The notes beneath the pieces are model-generated. The model was not told the DNA's origin. It saw only the letters and a program-made list of their open reading frames with translations, and ran no database searches. A stretch of DNA of 33,371 bases, taken from the NCBI RefSeq assembly GCF_042434745.1, contig NZ_JBHLSS010000130.1, one strand, 5' to 3'. Positions 1 to 8,187 of this stretch are shown here, one piece after another. The DNA is from Azotobacter paspali. GTDB lineage: Bacteria; Pseudomonadota; Gammaproteobacteria; Pseudomonadales; Pseudomonadaceae. The first letter of the stretch is position 1, and each line of letters opens with the position of its first letter. A program made the translations under genes and the position numbers.

Positions 1-1
1 C

Positions 2-299
2 TATGTCGAGCAGGTTCTGGTTCCCGAGCTGACGCCCGGCGCTATCGTGGTGATGGACAACCTGCCGGCCGGTACGCCAGGCCATTGAAGGCGCAGGAGC
101 CACACTGCGCTACCTGCCTCCCTATAGCCCCGACCTGAACCCGATCGAAAGGGCATTCTCCAAGCTCAAGGCGCTGCTGCGAAAGGCGGCGGCGCGGACC
201 GTGCCGCAGCTGTAGCAGAGCATTGGCGAGGCAATCGGGCAGTTCTCGGCGCAGGACTGCAGGCACTACTTCGAGGCAGCCGGATATGAATCAGAATAA
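2..299 (+). pseudogene. IS630-family transposase, C-terminal remnant
   Basis: This is the catalytic C-terminal part of a DDE transposase of the IS630/Tc1 type. The translation from base 2 reads into VVMDNLPA, which carries the second catalytic Asp. It then runs into a stop at 86-88. The reading continues in another frame from about base 72 as RQAIEGAGATLRYLPPYSPDLNPIE, whose final Glu is the third catalytic residue. A second lesion is an in-frame TAG at about 213-215, where a Gln codon would be expected. The reading ends GYESE with TAA at 297-299. The frameshift looks like a short deletion removing the usual residues between MDNLPA and the Arg-Gln. The gene enters from outside the window and cannot make an active enzyme. 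The family call is firm; the exact IS is unknown. Confidence 0.85.
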
Positions 300-601
300 G
301 GTAAAAATGCCCTAGCCAGGCAGGCTGCTTGCGTGGATGCACGGGAAAGTCTGTACCGGATCATCGGCATGCCTCTGTCAACCCAGGAATGCCCCACCGT
401 ACTGTGCGAGCGGCCTCCTTAAAAGCGGCCATGAATGAAAATGATATAAAAATAGAAAAATCATGAAAATTTTTTCTAAACTCCTGTACGGAATCCCTTA
501 GAGTTTTCAGGCATCCGCACACTTCACCCTCGCCCGAAGGCAATTTCGGGCATGAAATATGCATAAAAAAGATGTCGTATCAACAATAAGAAAGGCAGAG
601 C
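300..601. other. Intergenic stretch downstream of IS remnant, AT-rich core
   Basis: No convincing gene was found here. Bases 424-480 are strikingly AT-rich for this region, with runs such as ATATAAAAAT and TTTTTT, and look unlike the GC-rich flanks. This stretch could be the end of the insertion element, a promoter region for the small reading frame at 602, or both. I could not identify a clear terminal inverted repeat. Confidence 0.4.
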
Positions 602-700
602 ATGTTCAGACCTCCTCAAAAAATCAGGCAAGTCGGTCTCATCGTTTTTGTCATCATGATGCTTCTGATCCTGCCCAATCTGGGGTATCTGATGGGCTAG
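602..700 (+). CDS. Possible 32-residue membrane peptide
   Basis: This short reading frame, ATG at 602 to TAG at 698-700, encodes 32 residues. A basic N-terminus (MFRPPQKIRQ) is followed by one uninterrupted hydrophobic stretch (residues 11-32, with VFVIMMLLILP in the middle), which is a single-span small membrane protein pattern. A purine-rich AGAAAGG lies about 7 to 13 bases before the ATG and can serve as a ribosome binding site. It sits alone between IS debris and the convergent AEC permease gene. I do not recognise the family. The charge and hydrophobicity pattern argues for a real product, but a frame of this length can occur by chance. Confidence 0.4.
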   Translation: MFRPPQKIRQVGLIVFVIMMLLILPNLGYLMG

Positions 701-725
701 AACATGTACCTGGAACCACTTTGGG

Positions 726-1616
726 TCAAGGCATCGCCGAAAGCCGCGACCACGCTAGCAGCAACGGAAGAAAACCGAACGCCAGGAAGGTCGAGCACAG
801 AACCAGGCTCGCCACCTGCTCCGGCGAACGCCCGGCGCGCACGGCGAACAGGTAGTTAAGCACGGCGACCGGCATGGCCGATTGCATGACCAATACGCTT
901 AGCGCCAGAGGCGATAGTCCCAGCACCAGTCCGATGCCCCAGGCCACGCTGGCTCCGCAGAGAAGCCGCAACGCGCCAAGCAGCATGCCTTGGCCAAGCT
1001 GCCGGGTGCGGATGCTCGCCAGCGACACGCCGAGCGTGATCAGCATCAGCGGAATGGTCATGCCACCGAGCAGTTGTACGGTATTGCTCAGCCAGCGCGG
1101 CAGTCCGAGGTCAAGCAGCAGGATCGGCAAGGCCAGTGCGAGGCTGATGATGATCGGGTTGGCCAGGAGCTTCCTGAAGGACTGCTCTGCGCCAGAAAGC
1201 ACCATGCCCACGGTGAAGTGCCCCAGCGAAAGCACCAGAAAAAAGGCCACGGCCAGCGCCAGCCCCTCCTCGCCGAAGGCGTAGAGGCTGATCGGCAATC
1301 CCATGTTGCCAGAGTTGGGGAACAGGTAGGCCGGTACCAATACCTTCCAGTCATAGCGCAGCGAGCGGCTGAGCAGCAGGCCGATCAACCCCATGCAGCA
1401 GGTCACAGCTACGCAGGCGACCGCCATCTGGCCGAAGGCCCGCGGATCGATTTCCGAGCTGCTCAGACTGGACAGTACCAGGCAAGGCGTGCCGATGTTG
1501 AGGATAAGGCGGGTGACGAAGTCGGTGGGGTAGACATGGCCGAAACGCACCCAACCATAACCGACGCCCGACACGATGAAAATGGGCGCCATTACAGCGA
1601 ACAACTCAGCCAGCAT
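726..1616 (-). CDS. AEC (auxin efflux carrier) family permease
   Basis: This encodes a 296-residue inner-membrane protein of about ten hydrophobic helices with the AEC-family two-block pattern. The N-terminal block carries PIFIVSGVGYGW and the conserved NIGTPCLVLSSL. A central helix carries FPNSGNMGLPIS, the signature Asn-Gly-Asn-Met-Gly motif of the family. The C-terminal half carries TIPLMLITLGVSLA and the MQSAMPVAVLNYLFA motif. Family members export organic acids, auxin-like compounds or malate; the substrate here cannot be inferred. An upstream in-frame ATG at 1652 exists, but I chose 1616 because AAGGAAAAG precedes it at suitable spacing and MLAELFAVMAPIF is the usual family beginning. 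The gene stands alone, pointing toward the IS remnant. Confidence 0.85.
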   Translation of the reverse strand: MLAELFAVMAPIFIVSGVGYGWVRFGHVYPTDFVTRLILNIGTPCLVLSSLSSSEIDPRAFGQMAVACVAVTCCMGLIGLLLSRSLRYDWKVLVPAYLFPNSGNMGLPISLYAFGEEGLALAVAFFLVLSLGHFTVGMVLSGAEQSFRKLLANPIIISLALALPILLLDLGLPRWLSNTVQLLGGMTIPLMLITLGVSLASIRTRQLGQGMLLGALRLLCGASVAWGIGLVLGLSPLALSVLVMQSAMPVAVLNYLFAVRAGRSPEQVASLVLCSTFLAFGFLPLLLAWSRLSAMP

Positions 1617-1942
1617 GGGCCTTTTCCTTAACGGATCGATGGAGGGGCGCACATCCTAACCCCTCCGCCAAGACCTGGGTCAATTCGGCCGGCCACCATG
1701 CGAATCCGGAAGCCTACAACCTTTAGCCAGTAGTTTTCTGTGATGTGACTGTTGATTAACTGCCTAACAATCGGTTATCCATTCACACGAGGACTGCAAC
1801 GAACGGCCGCAGTTCCATGAAAGGTTCGACGAAGAGCATTCCCGGCGCCGATCCGCCGGAGTATCAGCGGTTTGGGCGAACCCCACCCGCCGGTTCAAGA
1901 CCTGTCCGGCTGGCGACCAGCTTTTGAAGAGGAGGCTGCAGC
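1617..1942. other. Intergenic region between divergent genes
   Basis: This 326-base spacer separates the divergent AEC permease gene and the unknown 150-residue gene, so it should contain both promoters. A weak sigma-70-like pair reading rightward is TTGATT at 1752-1757 and TTATCC at 1775-1780, 17 bases apart. Nothing else is clear. Confidence 0.25.
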
Positions 1943-2395
1943 ATGAACGATTGGGAAGTCATTTCGGCCAGAGAAGAGTCGCGGACGGATTCGCCCCCTG
2001 CGGCGAGGCCGCGGAACGGATGGGGTGCGATAGAGCGTACCCATGTCGCCGATCTGCAATTCATTCCGCTGTACCGGGAGTTGCGCGAGAAGGTGAAACT
2101 GCTAGCCCTGCGCGCTGAAAGCTGCATCTGCGGAGCTCCGGAGCGGAGCTTTCACCTCGATGCCGCCAAGGCGATCGATTCGGTTATGGGCTTCGCCAAT
2201 GGCCGCCCTGCCATCCTGACCGGCGAGCAGCGCCGGCTGTTGGCCGACTTGCAAACTGAGTTCAGCGGTACCCTGCGGCAAAGCCTGAACGCCGGAGAAC
2301 GGCATTGCCAGGCGGTGGAAAAAGCCAAGCGGGCCGCCCTCGACTTCCTTGAGCGCGCCGGTCGGCCTCTGGCCATGGACCCGGTGGCGGCCTGA
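1943..2395 (+). CDS. Conserved-looking hypothetical protein, 150 residues
   Basis: I do not recognise this protein. The start is well supported: GAGGAGG lies about 11 bases before the ATG. The product is soluble and mostly helical in appearance, without a signal peptide or membrane segment. The first 35 residues are polar and look disordered. The remainder (DLQFIPLYRELREKVKLLAL and onwards) has heptad-like spacing and could form a helical bundle. A CIC pair occurs near residues 52-54. The gene lies in the same direction as the AFG1-like ATPase that begins about 96 bases later, so co-transcription is possible. No enzyme motif is visible. Confidence 0.6.
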   Translation: MNDWEVISAREESRTDSPPAARPRNGWGAIERTHVADLQFIPLYRELREKVKLLALRAESCICGAPERSFHLDAAKAIDSVMGFANGRPAILTGEQRRLLADLQTEFSGTLRQSLNAGERHCQAVEKAKRAALDFLERAGRPLAMDPVAA

Positions 2396-2491
2396 GTTCC
2401 GCGACAAGCACCGGCAAAACCTCTCAGGACCACAAGGCAGGAAAGCCCCATTCGAGCAAGGACGCCTCGCCCTCTCGCCGTTATCAGACCA

Positions 2492-3667
2492 TTGCGCACA
2501 GTCCTCGCCGTATCGCAACCCCCTGGAGTCTTCACCATCGATAGCCATCCACCCGCCCCTTCTCCCCTGGCGGCCTACCTCCAGGCCATCGAGAAGAACG
2601 GCTTTCGGCCGGACGAAGCACAGCGCCAGGCGTCCCTGCTATTGGAAGACTGCTATCGGACCCTTCACCGGGCCGAGTATCGGCAGCCGATAACCGGCGT
2701 CTACCTCTGGGGACCGGTCGGGCGCGGCAAGACCTGGCTGATGGACAGTTTCTACAGCAGCCTGGGCGTTCCCGCCCGCCGTCAGCATTTCCACCATTTC
2801 ATGCGCTGGGTGCACCGGCGGCTGTTCCAGTTGACCGGCTCGGCCGATCCTCTGCGCCTGCTGGCCGCCGAACTGGCCGAAGAGTTACGGGTGCTGTGCT
2901 TCGACGAACTGTTCGTCAACGATATCGGCGATGCCATGCTGCTGGGTCCGCTGCTGCAAGCTGTGTTCGAACAAGGCCTGGTGGTGGTCGCCACCTCCAA
3001 CCAGCCAGCGGCGCAACTGTATGCGGACGGTTTCAATCGCCAGCGCTTCCTGCCGGCCATCGCCGCCATCGAACGGCACATGCAAGTCGCCTGCGTGGAT
3101 GGCGGTCAGGACCATCGCCTGCATCCGGGCGCGCGCCAGCAGCGCTACTGGGTAACCATGCCGGGCCAGGCGAGCGCGCTCGGCGAGGTCTTTGCTCGAC
3201 TCAATCGGGGCACGCCGACAACCAGCACGCCCGTCCAACTGGAGCACCGTCGCCTGTCCGTGGTGTGCCACGGCCCAACAGCGGTCTGGTGCACCTATGC
3301 CGAACTCTGCGAGCAACCCTTCTCCGCTTTCGACTTCATCGCCTTGTGCGATCGCTTTCTGGCCATTCTGCTGGGTGCGGTACCCAGCCTGAGCGGCTGC
3401 CAGCGCGAGGGCCGCATCGCCCGCGGCACCGAAGACGGGGTCGAGCGGGTGGTGGCCGGCGACCGCCAGTTGCCGATGCTCTCCGTGCACGACGACGGGG
3501 TACGGCGCTTCATCGCCCTGGTTGACGAATGCTATGACCGCCGGATACCGCTCTACCTGGAGGCCGAAGTGGCGCTGGAAGCTCTCTACACCGAGGGTTA
3601 CCTGTCCTTTCCTTTCCGCCGCACCCTGAGCCGCTTACAGGAGATGCAGTTGCAACGCTTTGGTTAG
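2492..3667 (+). CDS. AFG1/ZapE-like AAA ATPase
   Basis: This is a 391-residue P-loop ATPase of the AFG1/ZapE family, which in Gammaproteobacteria is linked to Z-ring stability and in mitochondria to protein turnover. Walker A is GPVGRGKT (residues 74-81) and Walker B is LCFDEL (135-140), followed by the family-typical FVNDIGDAMLL. ATSNQ (sensor 1) and YAELCEQPFSAFDFIAL are also present. Compared with typical ZapE there is roughly 30 extra residues between GAVPSLSG and the conserved DDGVRRFIALVDECYD, so this looks like a divergent paralogue rather than orthologous ZapE. No ATG fits the N-terminus. The only reasonable start is TTG at 2492, without a strong ribosome binding site, so the start is uncertain. 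The gene ends 3 bases from the convergent nuclease gene. Confidence 0.8.
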   Translation: MRTVLAVSQPPGVFTIDSHPPAPSPLAAYLQAIEKNGFRPDEAQRQASLLLEDCYRTLHRAEYRQPITGVYLWGPVGRGKTWLMDSFYSSLGVPARRQHFHHFMRWVHRRLFQLTGSADPLRLLAAELAEELRVLCFDELFVNDIGDAMLLGPLLQAVFEQGLVVVATSNQPAAQLYADGFNRQRFLPAIAAIERHMQVACVDGGQDHRLHPGARQQRYWVTMPGQASALGEVFARLNRGTPTTSTPVQLEHRRLSVVCHGPTAVWCTYAELCEQPFSAFDFIALCDRFLAILLGAVPSLSGCQREGRIARGTEDGVERVVAGDRQLPMLSVHDDGVRRFIALVDECYDRRIPLYLEAEVALEALYTEGYLSFPFRRTLSRLQEMQLQRFG

Positions 3668-3670
3668 AGC

Positions 3671-5329
3671 CTAGCCGGGCCCTTCCTCCGCCCAGCGCAC
3701 ATGACACACCGCCACCGGCAGGCCATGGGCCACGGCATAATCCAGCCAGCGGCGCTGGTTGTCCCGCAGGCGATCGCCCGGCCCCTTCACCTCGATCATC
3801 CGGTAGCGCCGTTCGGCCGGCCAAAACTGAATGAGATCCGGCAGCCCCGAGCGATTCGCCGGGATGTCGCGCAGAATGCGTTCGAAGAACAACCGCAGGT
3901 GCGCTCCGGGAATACAGGCCAGGGCCTGGGTCAGCAAGGCCTCGTCGAGCAATTCCCAGGCGACGAAGGGCGAGCGCAGGCCATGCTTCTCCCGAAAGGT
4001 ATGATGGATCGCCCGGACATGCCCGTCGCGCTCCAGAAGCCCCAGACAACGCTCGAATAGATCGGCACGGCGAGCCAGGAAGTCCGCCCGGCCGAGATCG
4101 GCGGGAGCGCCATGAAAAGGATGGAAGAAAGCTCCCGGCAACGGAGCAAAGAGCGCCTCCCAGCAGAGCAGGCCGAACAGCGAACCGATCAGCGCGTTTT
4201 CCACGTAGTGCACGGGCACATCCGGCCGGCTCAATTGCCGGAGGACTACCAGTTCGACGGGGTCCTCCGATCTCGGCAGGAGCAGATCGAGCCGCTCGAA
4301 TGCGGCGGCTTTCCGGCGCGCTGGCACCTCCAGCCCGAGCGTGCGGCGCAGGCGCAGCAGAATGCGCTCCAGTTGCTGGCTCTCCTCCTCGCTTTCGGCC
4401 GCATCGGCGGCAGACATCGCCAGCTCGAATGCCGCCTCCGGCTGTCCGCAACGCTCCAGCACTCGGATTACCCGCTCCCGCGCTCCGGGATGGCGATTGC
4501 AGGAATACAGGCGCAGCGCTTCAGATAGCCTCCCCTCGCGCTCGAACTGCCGGGCGAGTCGTAACATCAACTGGCCGCGCCGGCTCTCCAGCCAGGCGTT
4601 GGCATAAGGGGCGGTCGATATGTCGACCAGCACATCGCTGACCCTCTCGCCGGCCTCGAAACGCTCGCGGCAACCGTGCAGGTGCAGGTAGGCGTCCACC
4701 TCCCAGCGACAGTGGAACGCCCTCGACTCCCGGGAGAATGCCACTCGCTCGTAACGGTGGATACCTAGGTCGGCGAGGACGAACTCGCTCCAGTTTTGCC
4801 GGAGATTACCGAAGAACATCAAACGCAACCGCTCGCACATTCCATCGACACGCAAGTGCAATACCCGCTCACCCAGTTGCGGGCACCAGTCGGCCAGGCA
4901 GCGCGCCTCTTCATGACCTGGGCGCAGGTGCGCCAGCAACGCCGTCTTGGTCAGGCCGGCCGGAAGGCCGAAGGCCTGGGCGATCTCGATCCTGGTCAAC
5001 AGATCGAACAGTTCCTCGAGCACGAGCCGAGGAGCATCGTCGACCCAGCCCAGTTCGATCAGTGGCCCGGCCGCCCGCAACGGACAACCGATTTCTCCGT
5101 AACTCAACCTGCCCGAGCGGAACAGCGAGCCCTTGCGCATCACCATGCGCACCAGCAGGGCACGCGAAGCCCTAGGCAGCAGCGAAAAGCGTTCGAGGAA
5201 AACCCGCTCGGCCACATCCAGCAGATCGCCATGGGAGGCTCCGACCCAGTCCAGGACCTGCTGGAAATTCGCCAGATAATAGAAAGGGTCGGCGAGGGAT
5301 CGGGGCGAGATGGAACGGGTATCGGTCAT
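3671..5329 (-). CDS. FAN1-like VRR-NUC domain nuclease
   Basis: This 552-residue protein has the bacterial FAN1 architecture: an N-terminal helical, DNA-binding and SAP-like region (about 1-170), a central TPR-like helical region (about 200-330, with repeated AW..RRGQLMLRLARQ and EGRLSEALRLY type helices), and a C-terminal VRR-NUC nuclease. The nuclease core is visible as GLPDL with Asp498 and IEVKGP with Glu513 and Lys515, the PD-(D/E)xK active site, followed by DNQRRWLDY. FAN1 proteins are structure-specific 5' flap nucleases that unhook DNA interstrand crosslinks; a Pseudomonas homologue has been studied. All key residues are intact. The gene converges with the AFG1-like ATPase and diverges from the cytochrome gene. 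Start ATG at 5327-5329. Confidence 0.85.
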   Translation of the reverse strand: MTDTRSISPRSLADPFYYLANFQQVLDWVGASHGDLLDVAERVFLERFSLLPRASRALLVRMVMRKGSLFRSGRLSYGEIGCPLRAAGPLIELGWVDDAPRLVLEELFDLLTRIEIAQAFGLPAGLTKTALLAHLRPGHEEARCLADWCPQLGERVLHLRVDGMCERLRLMFFGNLRQNWSEFVLADLGIHRYERVAFSRESRAFHCRWEVDAYLHLHGCRERFEAGERVSDVLVDISTAPYANAWLESRRGQLMLRLARQFEREGRLSEALRLYSCNRHPGARERVIRVLERCGQPEAAFELAMSAADAAESEEESQQLERILLRLRRTLGLEVPARRKAAAFERLDLLLPRSEDPVELVVLRQLSRPDVPVHYVENALIGSLFGLLCWEALFAPLPGAFFHPFHGAPADLGRADFLARRADLFERCLGLLERDGHVRAIHHTFREKHGLRSPFVAWELLDEALLTQALACIPGAHLRLFFERILRDIPANRSGLPDLIQFWPAERRYRMIEVKGPGDRLRDNQRRWLDYAVAHGLPVAVCHVRWAEEGPG

Positions 5330-5466
5330 GGGCTTTGAACGGTTCCGAAATTCCTGTATCTCTATCCGGCCACCGGGGCCACGGGCAAGGGGATGCCATC
5401 ATCGGCTGCCTGCGGGCCCATGAAAACCGCTGCCACGCCTCCGGCTACCACGTCAAGGATGCGCCC

Positions 5467-6273
5467 ATGCGCCGCTCGATCTCCCTCGCCCTCCTGCTGC
5501 TCGCCAGCCTGCCGCTGGCCGCCGCCGAACTGCTCCTCGAACTGCCCCAAGGACCGCGCCGCTGGTCCAGCAGCGAGCTGCTCGCCCATCCGCAGACGCG
5601 CAGCCTGTCGATTCCCGACGATCCGACCTACCGGCGGGAGATGCATTACCGTGCCCTGCCCCTGGCCGTGCTGCTCGAAGGCGTACGTCCGGGCGATCAT
5701 CTGCAGGCTCTGGCGCTGGACGGCTTCGCCGCCGAGCTGCCCGCGGCCCCCCTGCTGCGCGAAGATGGCGCCCGCGCCTGGCTGGCTATCGAAGACCCTG
5801 CCGCGCCCTGGCCGGCGCTGGGCAGGAACAAGGCCAGCGCCGGCCCCTTCTATCTGGTCTGGAGCGATCCACAGGCGGGCGACATAGGCCCCGAACAGTG
5901 GCCCTTCCAGATCGCCCGGCTCCGCCTGCTCGCTTCGGTCGCCGAGCGCTTGCCGGCGCTGCGGCCGGCCACCGACGCCAACGTCTCCATCCAGGCCGGC
6001 TTCGCGCTGTTCCAGAAACACTGCTTGGCCTGCCACCGCCTGAATGGCCAGGGCGACGCCCGGTTCGGGCCGGACCTGAACCTACCGTACAATCCCACCG
6101 AATATTTTCACGAGGCCTTCCTGCGCCGTTACATCCGCGATCCACAAGCCTTGCGCCAGTGGTCGCGGGGACGGATGCCGGGCTTTAGCGTGGAAGTTCT
6201 GGGCGAACGGGAGCTGGACCACCTGCTCGCCTATCTGCGCCACATGGCCGGACGCAAAGCAGAGCATCCCTGA
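5467..6273 (+). CDS. Periplasmic c-type cytochrome with N-terminal molybdopterin-fold-like domain
   Basis: The product has 268 residues. Residues 1-20 form a classic signal peptide (MRRSISLALLLLASLPLAAA), so it is exported. Residues about 21-165 resemble the sulfite-oxidase/YedY molybdopterin-binding fold (RRWSSSELLAHP, YRALPLAVLLEG, GPFYLVWSDP), but I see no cofactor-binding Cys. Residues 175-268 form a class I cytochrome c: heme attachment site CLACH (186-190) and a likely distal Met in RGRMPGF. The role is presumably electron transfer in the periplasm; the partner is unknown. Start at 5467 because AAGGA lies 7 bases upstream and the signal peptide begins here; a longer frame from 5335 would bury the signal. 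The gene is transcribed divergently from the FAN1-like gene. Confidence 0.8.
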   Translation: MRRSISLALLLLASLPLAAAELLLELPQGPRRWSSSELLAHPQTRSLSIPDDPTYRREMHYRALPLAVLLEGVRPGDHLQALALDGFAAELPAAPLLREDGARAWLAIEDPAAPWPALGRNKASAGPFYLVWSDPQAGDIGPEQWPFQIARLRLLASVAERLPALRPATDANVSIQAGFALFQKHCLACHRLNGQGDARFGPDLNLPYNPTEYFHEAFLRRYIRDPQALRQWSRGRMPGFSVEVLGERELDHLLAYLRHMAGRKAEHP

Positions 6274-6286
6274 AGAGCGTGGAGCA

Positions 6287-6305
6287 CCGGCCGGATACCG
6301 GCCGG
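6287..6305. terminator. GC-rich hairpin between convergent genes
   Basis: A perfect 8-bp inverted repeat CCGGCCGG-ATA-CCGGCCGG lies between the ends of the cytochrome gene (6273) and the rraB-like gene (6316). No T-run follows on either strand, so it may stop transcription weakly or protect 3' ends rather than act as a standard intrinsic terminator. Confidence 0.35.
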
Positions 6306-6315
6306 CGCGAGGGAC

Positions 6316-6660
6316 TCAGGGCCCCGAATGGGCTACCTCCTGGGTGACCCCCCAGCCATCGAGCACGCCGCCCAGAGGCAACACCACGGACTCGAGATCA
6401 TGCTCGAAGGTGTCGATGCCGGCATGGGTGGCATACATTACCTTGCTCACCTGCAGGTGCCAGGCACCGTCATCACGGGCGGACACCTCCGTGCGCAGGG
6501 ACTCGCCACGAAAGTTTCTGGCCGCCATGCGGGCCCGCTCCTCGTCGGGAAATATGGCGTAGAAGTCGATGGGATGAATACGGGTGAAGTCGAACCCGCC
6601 CTCCTTCATGCGGCGCAACACGACGCCGCTGACATCATCCGGGAAGGTGTTGTTATTCAT
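6316..6660 (-). CDS. RraB-like regulator of ribonuclease E (RraB family)
   Basis: This 114-residue soluble protein shows the RraB-family pattern. The N-terminal half has SGVVLRRMKEGGFDF and an IHPIDFYAIFPDEERARMAA stretch. The C-terminal half has YATHAGIDTFEHDLESVVLPLGGVLDGWGV, where the DGWG near the end matches the family's conserved YDGWG. In E. coli RraB binds RNase E and changes which transcripts it degrades; the same role here is inferred by similarity. The start at 6660 has GAGGGGG upstream at a slightly long spacing. It lies about 190 bases downstream of speE on the same strand, so it may be partly co-transcribed with it. Family placement is reasonable, function less certain. Confidence 0.7.
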   Translation of the reverse strand: MNNNTFPDDVSGVVLRRMKEGGFDFTRIHPIDFYAIFPDEERARMAARNFRGESLRTEVSARDDGAWHLQVSKVMYATHAGIDTFEHDLESVVLPLGGVLDGWGVTQEVAHSGP

Positions 6661-6848
6661 GAAACGACCCCCTCTCAATGATGAATCGATTAATGGAACT
6701 GCTGCGGGGGAGAAGCGGCCGGGAGCATGGAAAGCACGATCCGGCCATCCCAAACGCGAAAAGACGCGGCAGTGGGAAACTGCTGCCACCCTCCTAGGAT
6801 AGCTCCATCCCGGACTGCCGGTGAAACACTGGGGCAGATTTGCCAGCA

Positions 6849-7709
6849 TCAGCAGTTGCCGGGCTTGCCGATGGCCTGCAGCACGTACTGCGGCAGGGCG
6901 AAGGCGCCCTGATGAATTTCCGGGTTGTAATAGCGCGTCACGATGCCGCTGTCGACGAAGCGCTCGCGCAGAATGTCCAGCGGTAGGCGCCGCGAGGCAG
7001 CGTCGCAGGTTCCCCAGGCGAAGGTCATGGCCCCGCCGATATAGGTCGGCACCGCAGCCTGATAGAAGTGCCAGTCGGCGAACAGTCCGGTCATCCGCTG
7101 CGCGGTGGTCCGTACTTCGCCCAGTTGCATGAACGGCGTACCGTTCTGGGTAACCAGGATACCGCCGTCGTTCAAGCAGCGCCGGCAGGCCTGGTAGAAG
7201 TTCTCGGAAAACAACACCTCGCCCGGCCCGATGGGGTCGGTGGAGTCGGAAATGATGACATCGAACTTTTCCTCGGTGGTGGCGACGAAGCGCATGCCGT
7301 CGTCGATCACCAGGTTCAGGCGAGGGTCTTCGAAGGCTCCTCTGGAGTGCTCGGGCAGGAACTCCCTGCACATCTCCACCACGGTGGCATCGATCTCGAC
7401 CATGGTGATCCGTTCGACGCTCCGATGCCGGCACACCTCGCGCAGGATGCCGCCATCGCCGCCGCCGACGATCAGCACGCGCCGTGCCGCGCCATGGGCG
7501 AGAATTGGCACATGGGTGAGCATTTCGTGGTAGATGAACTCATCGGCCTCGGTAGTCTGGATCACTCCGTCCAGGGCCATCACCCGCCCCATGCGGGCAT
7601 TCTCGAAGATCACCAGATGCTGGTGCCCGGTGCGCACTTCATGGAGCAGCCTGTCCATGCGAAAACGCTGGCCGTAGCCTTCGTAGAGAGTTTCCTGATA
7701 GTCGCTCAT
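6849..7709 (-). CDS. speE: Polyamine aminopropyltransferase (spermidine synthase)
   Basis: SpeE transfers the aminopropyl group of decarboxylated S-adenosylmethionine to putrescine, giving spermidine and methylthioadenosine in the cytosol. The 286-residue product has the usual family length and motifs: YHEMLTHVP (substrate binding), GGGDGG (residues 82-87, nucleotide binding), MVEID, and SDSTDPIGP with the catalytic Asp155 and Asp158. A longer in-frame reading from 7880 was rejected because MSDYQETLYEGYGQ is the normal N-terminus and is preceded by a GGGGAAAAGCGAG purine tract. The neighbouring mtnCDB genes recycle its by-product methylthioadenosine, which gives the cluster metabolic sense. 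Confidence 0.95.
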   Translation of the reverse strand: MSDYQETLYEGYGQRFRMDRLLHEVRTGHQHLVIFENARMGRVMALDGVIQTTEADEFIYHEMLTHVPILAHGAARRVLIVGGGDGGILREVCRHRSVERITMVEIDATVVEMCREFLPEHSRGAFEDPRLNLVIDDGMRFVATTEEKFDVIISDSTDPIGPGEVLFSENFYQACRRCLNDGGILVTQNGTPFMQLGEVRTTAQRMTGLFADWHFYQAAVPTYIGGAMTFAWGTCDAASRRLPLDILRERFVDSGIVTRYYNPEIHQGAFALPQYVLQAIGKPGNC

Positions 7710-7919
7710 GGCTCGCTTTTCCCCTGAAGCTGGCTGATCTGGCGCGGCTGCACGGTCTTCCGGCCAGCCCCGTGCGAAGAGGCGCATTCTACGTTGCCTG
7801 GGATGACGGTTGAAACCTTGCCGCTTTGGAAACCAGGCCACGGACGAACCAACCCGCCGGCAGATCGCACGCCACAGCACTTTTCGCCGCGCTGAACGCG
7901 GGCCGCAGCCGGCGCCGGC

Positions 7920-8120
7920 TCAGCGCAGCCCGGCGCTGGAACCGGCACTGCGCGGCCCCATCAGCACCCAGACGATCAGGCCGAGGACCGGCAGGACGGC
8001 GATCAGCAATACCCAGAGCACTTTCCGGGTGGTTTCCGTCCGGCTGCGTACGACATGGACGATGGCCCAGATGTCCAGCGCCACGATGATCAGACTCGAA
8101 AGGCCGCGAAGGAGATCCAT
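7920..8120 (-). CDS. Small PLDc_N-type membrane protein
   Basis: This 66-residue protein has two hydrophobic helices (about 5-24 and 37-55) joined by a short basic loop (RSRTETTRK). The layout, with ALDIWAI in helix 1 and VLPVLGLIVWVLMG in helix 2, matches the phospholipase-D N-terminal (PLDc_N) small integral membrane proteins, whose function is unknown. Two starts are possible: ATG at 8120, or GTG three codons upstream at 8129; AAGATGAG lies before both. It lies between mtnC (gap 67 bases) and speE (gap 210 bases) on the same strand. The C-terminus is short and polar. Confidence 0.7.
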   Translation of the reverse strand: MDLLRGLSSLIIVALDIWAIVHVVRSRTETTRKVLWVLLIAVLPVLGLIVWVLMGPRSAGSSAGLR

Positions 8121-8187
8121 CGAATACACTCATCTTCAGAATCGAGTGCTCAAGAATGACACAACCGGCCAATGCTTCGGCAACCTT

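Noticed and set aside
1880..1921. tRNA-like 3' end (GGTTCAAGA ... GCGACCA)
   Set aside because: A T-loop-like sequence and a terminal CCA are present, but the T stem has a mismatch, the spacing to CCA is three bases too long, and no matching 5' acceptor or anticodon arm exists upstream.
5335..5466. 44-residue extension of the cytochrome gene
   Set aside because: It would place residues in front of a clear signal peptide and has no good ribosome binding site; AAGGA precedes the ATG at 5467.
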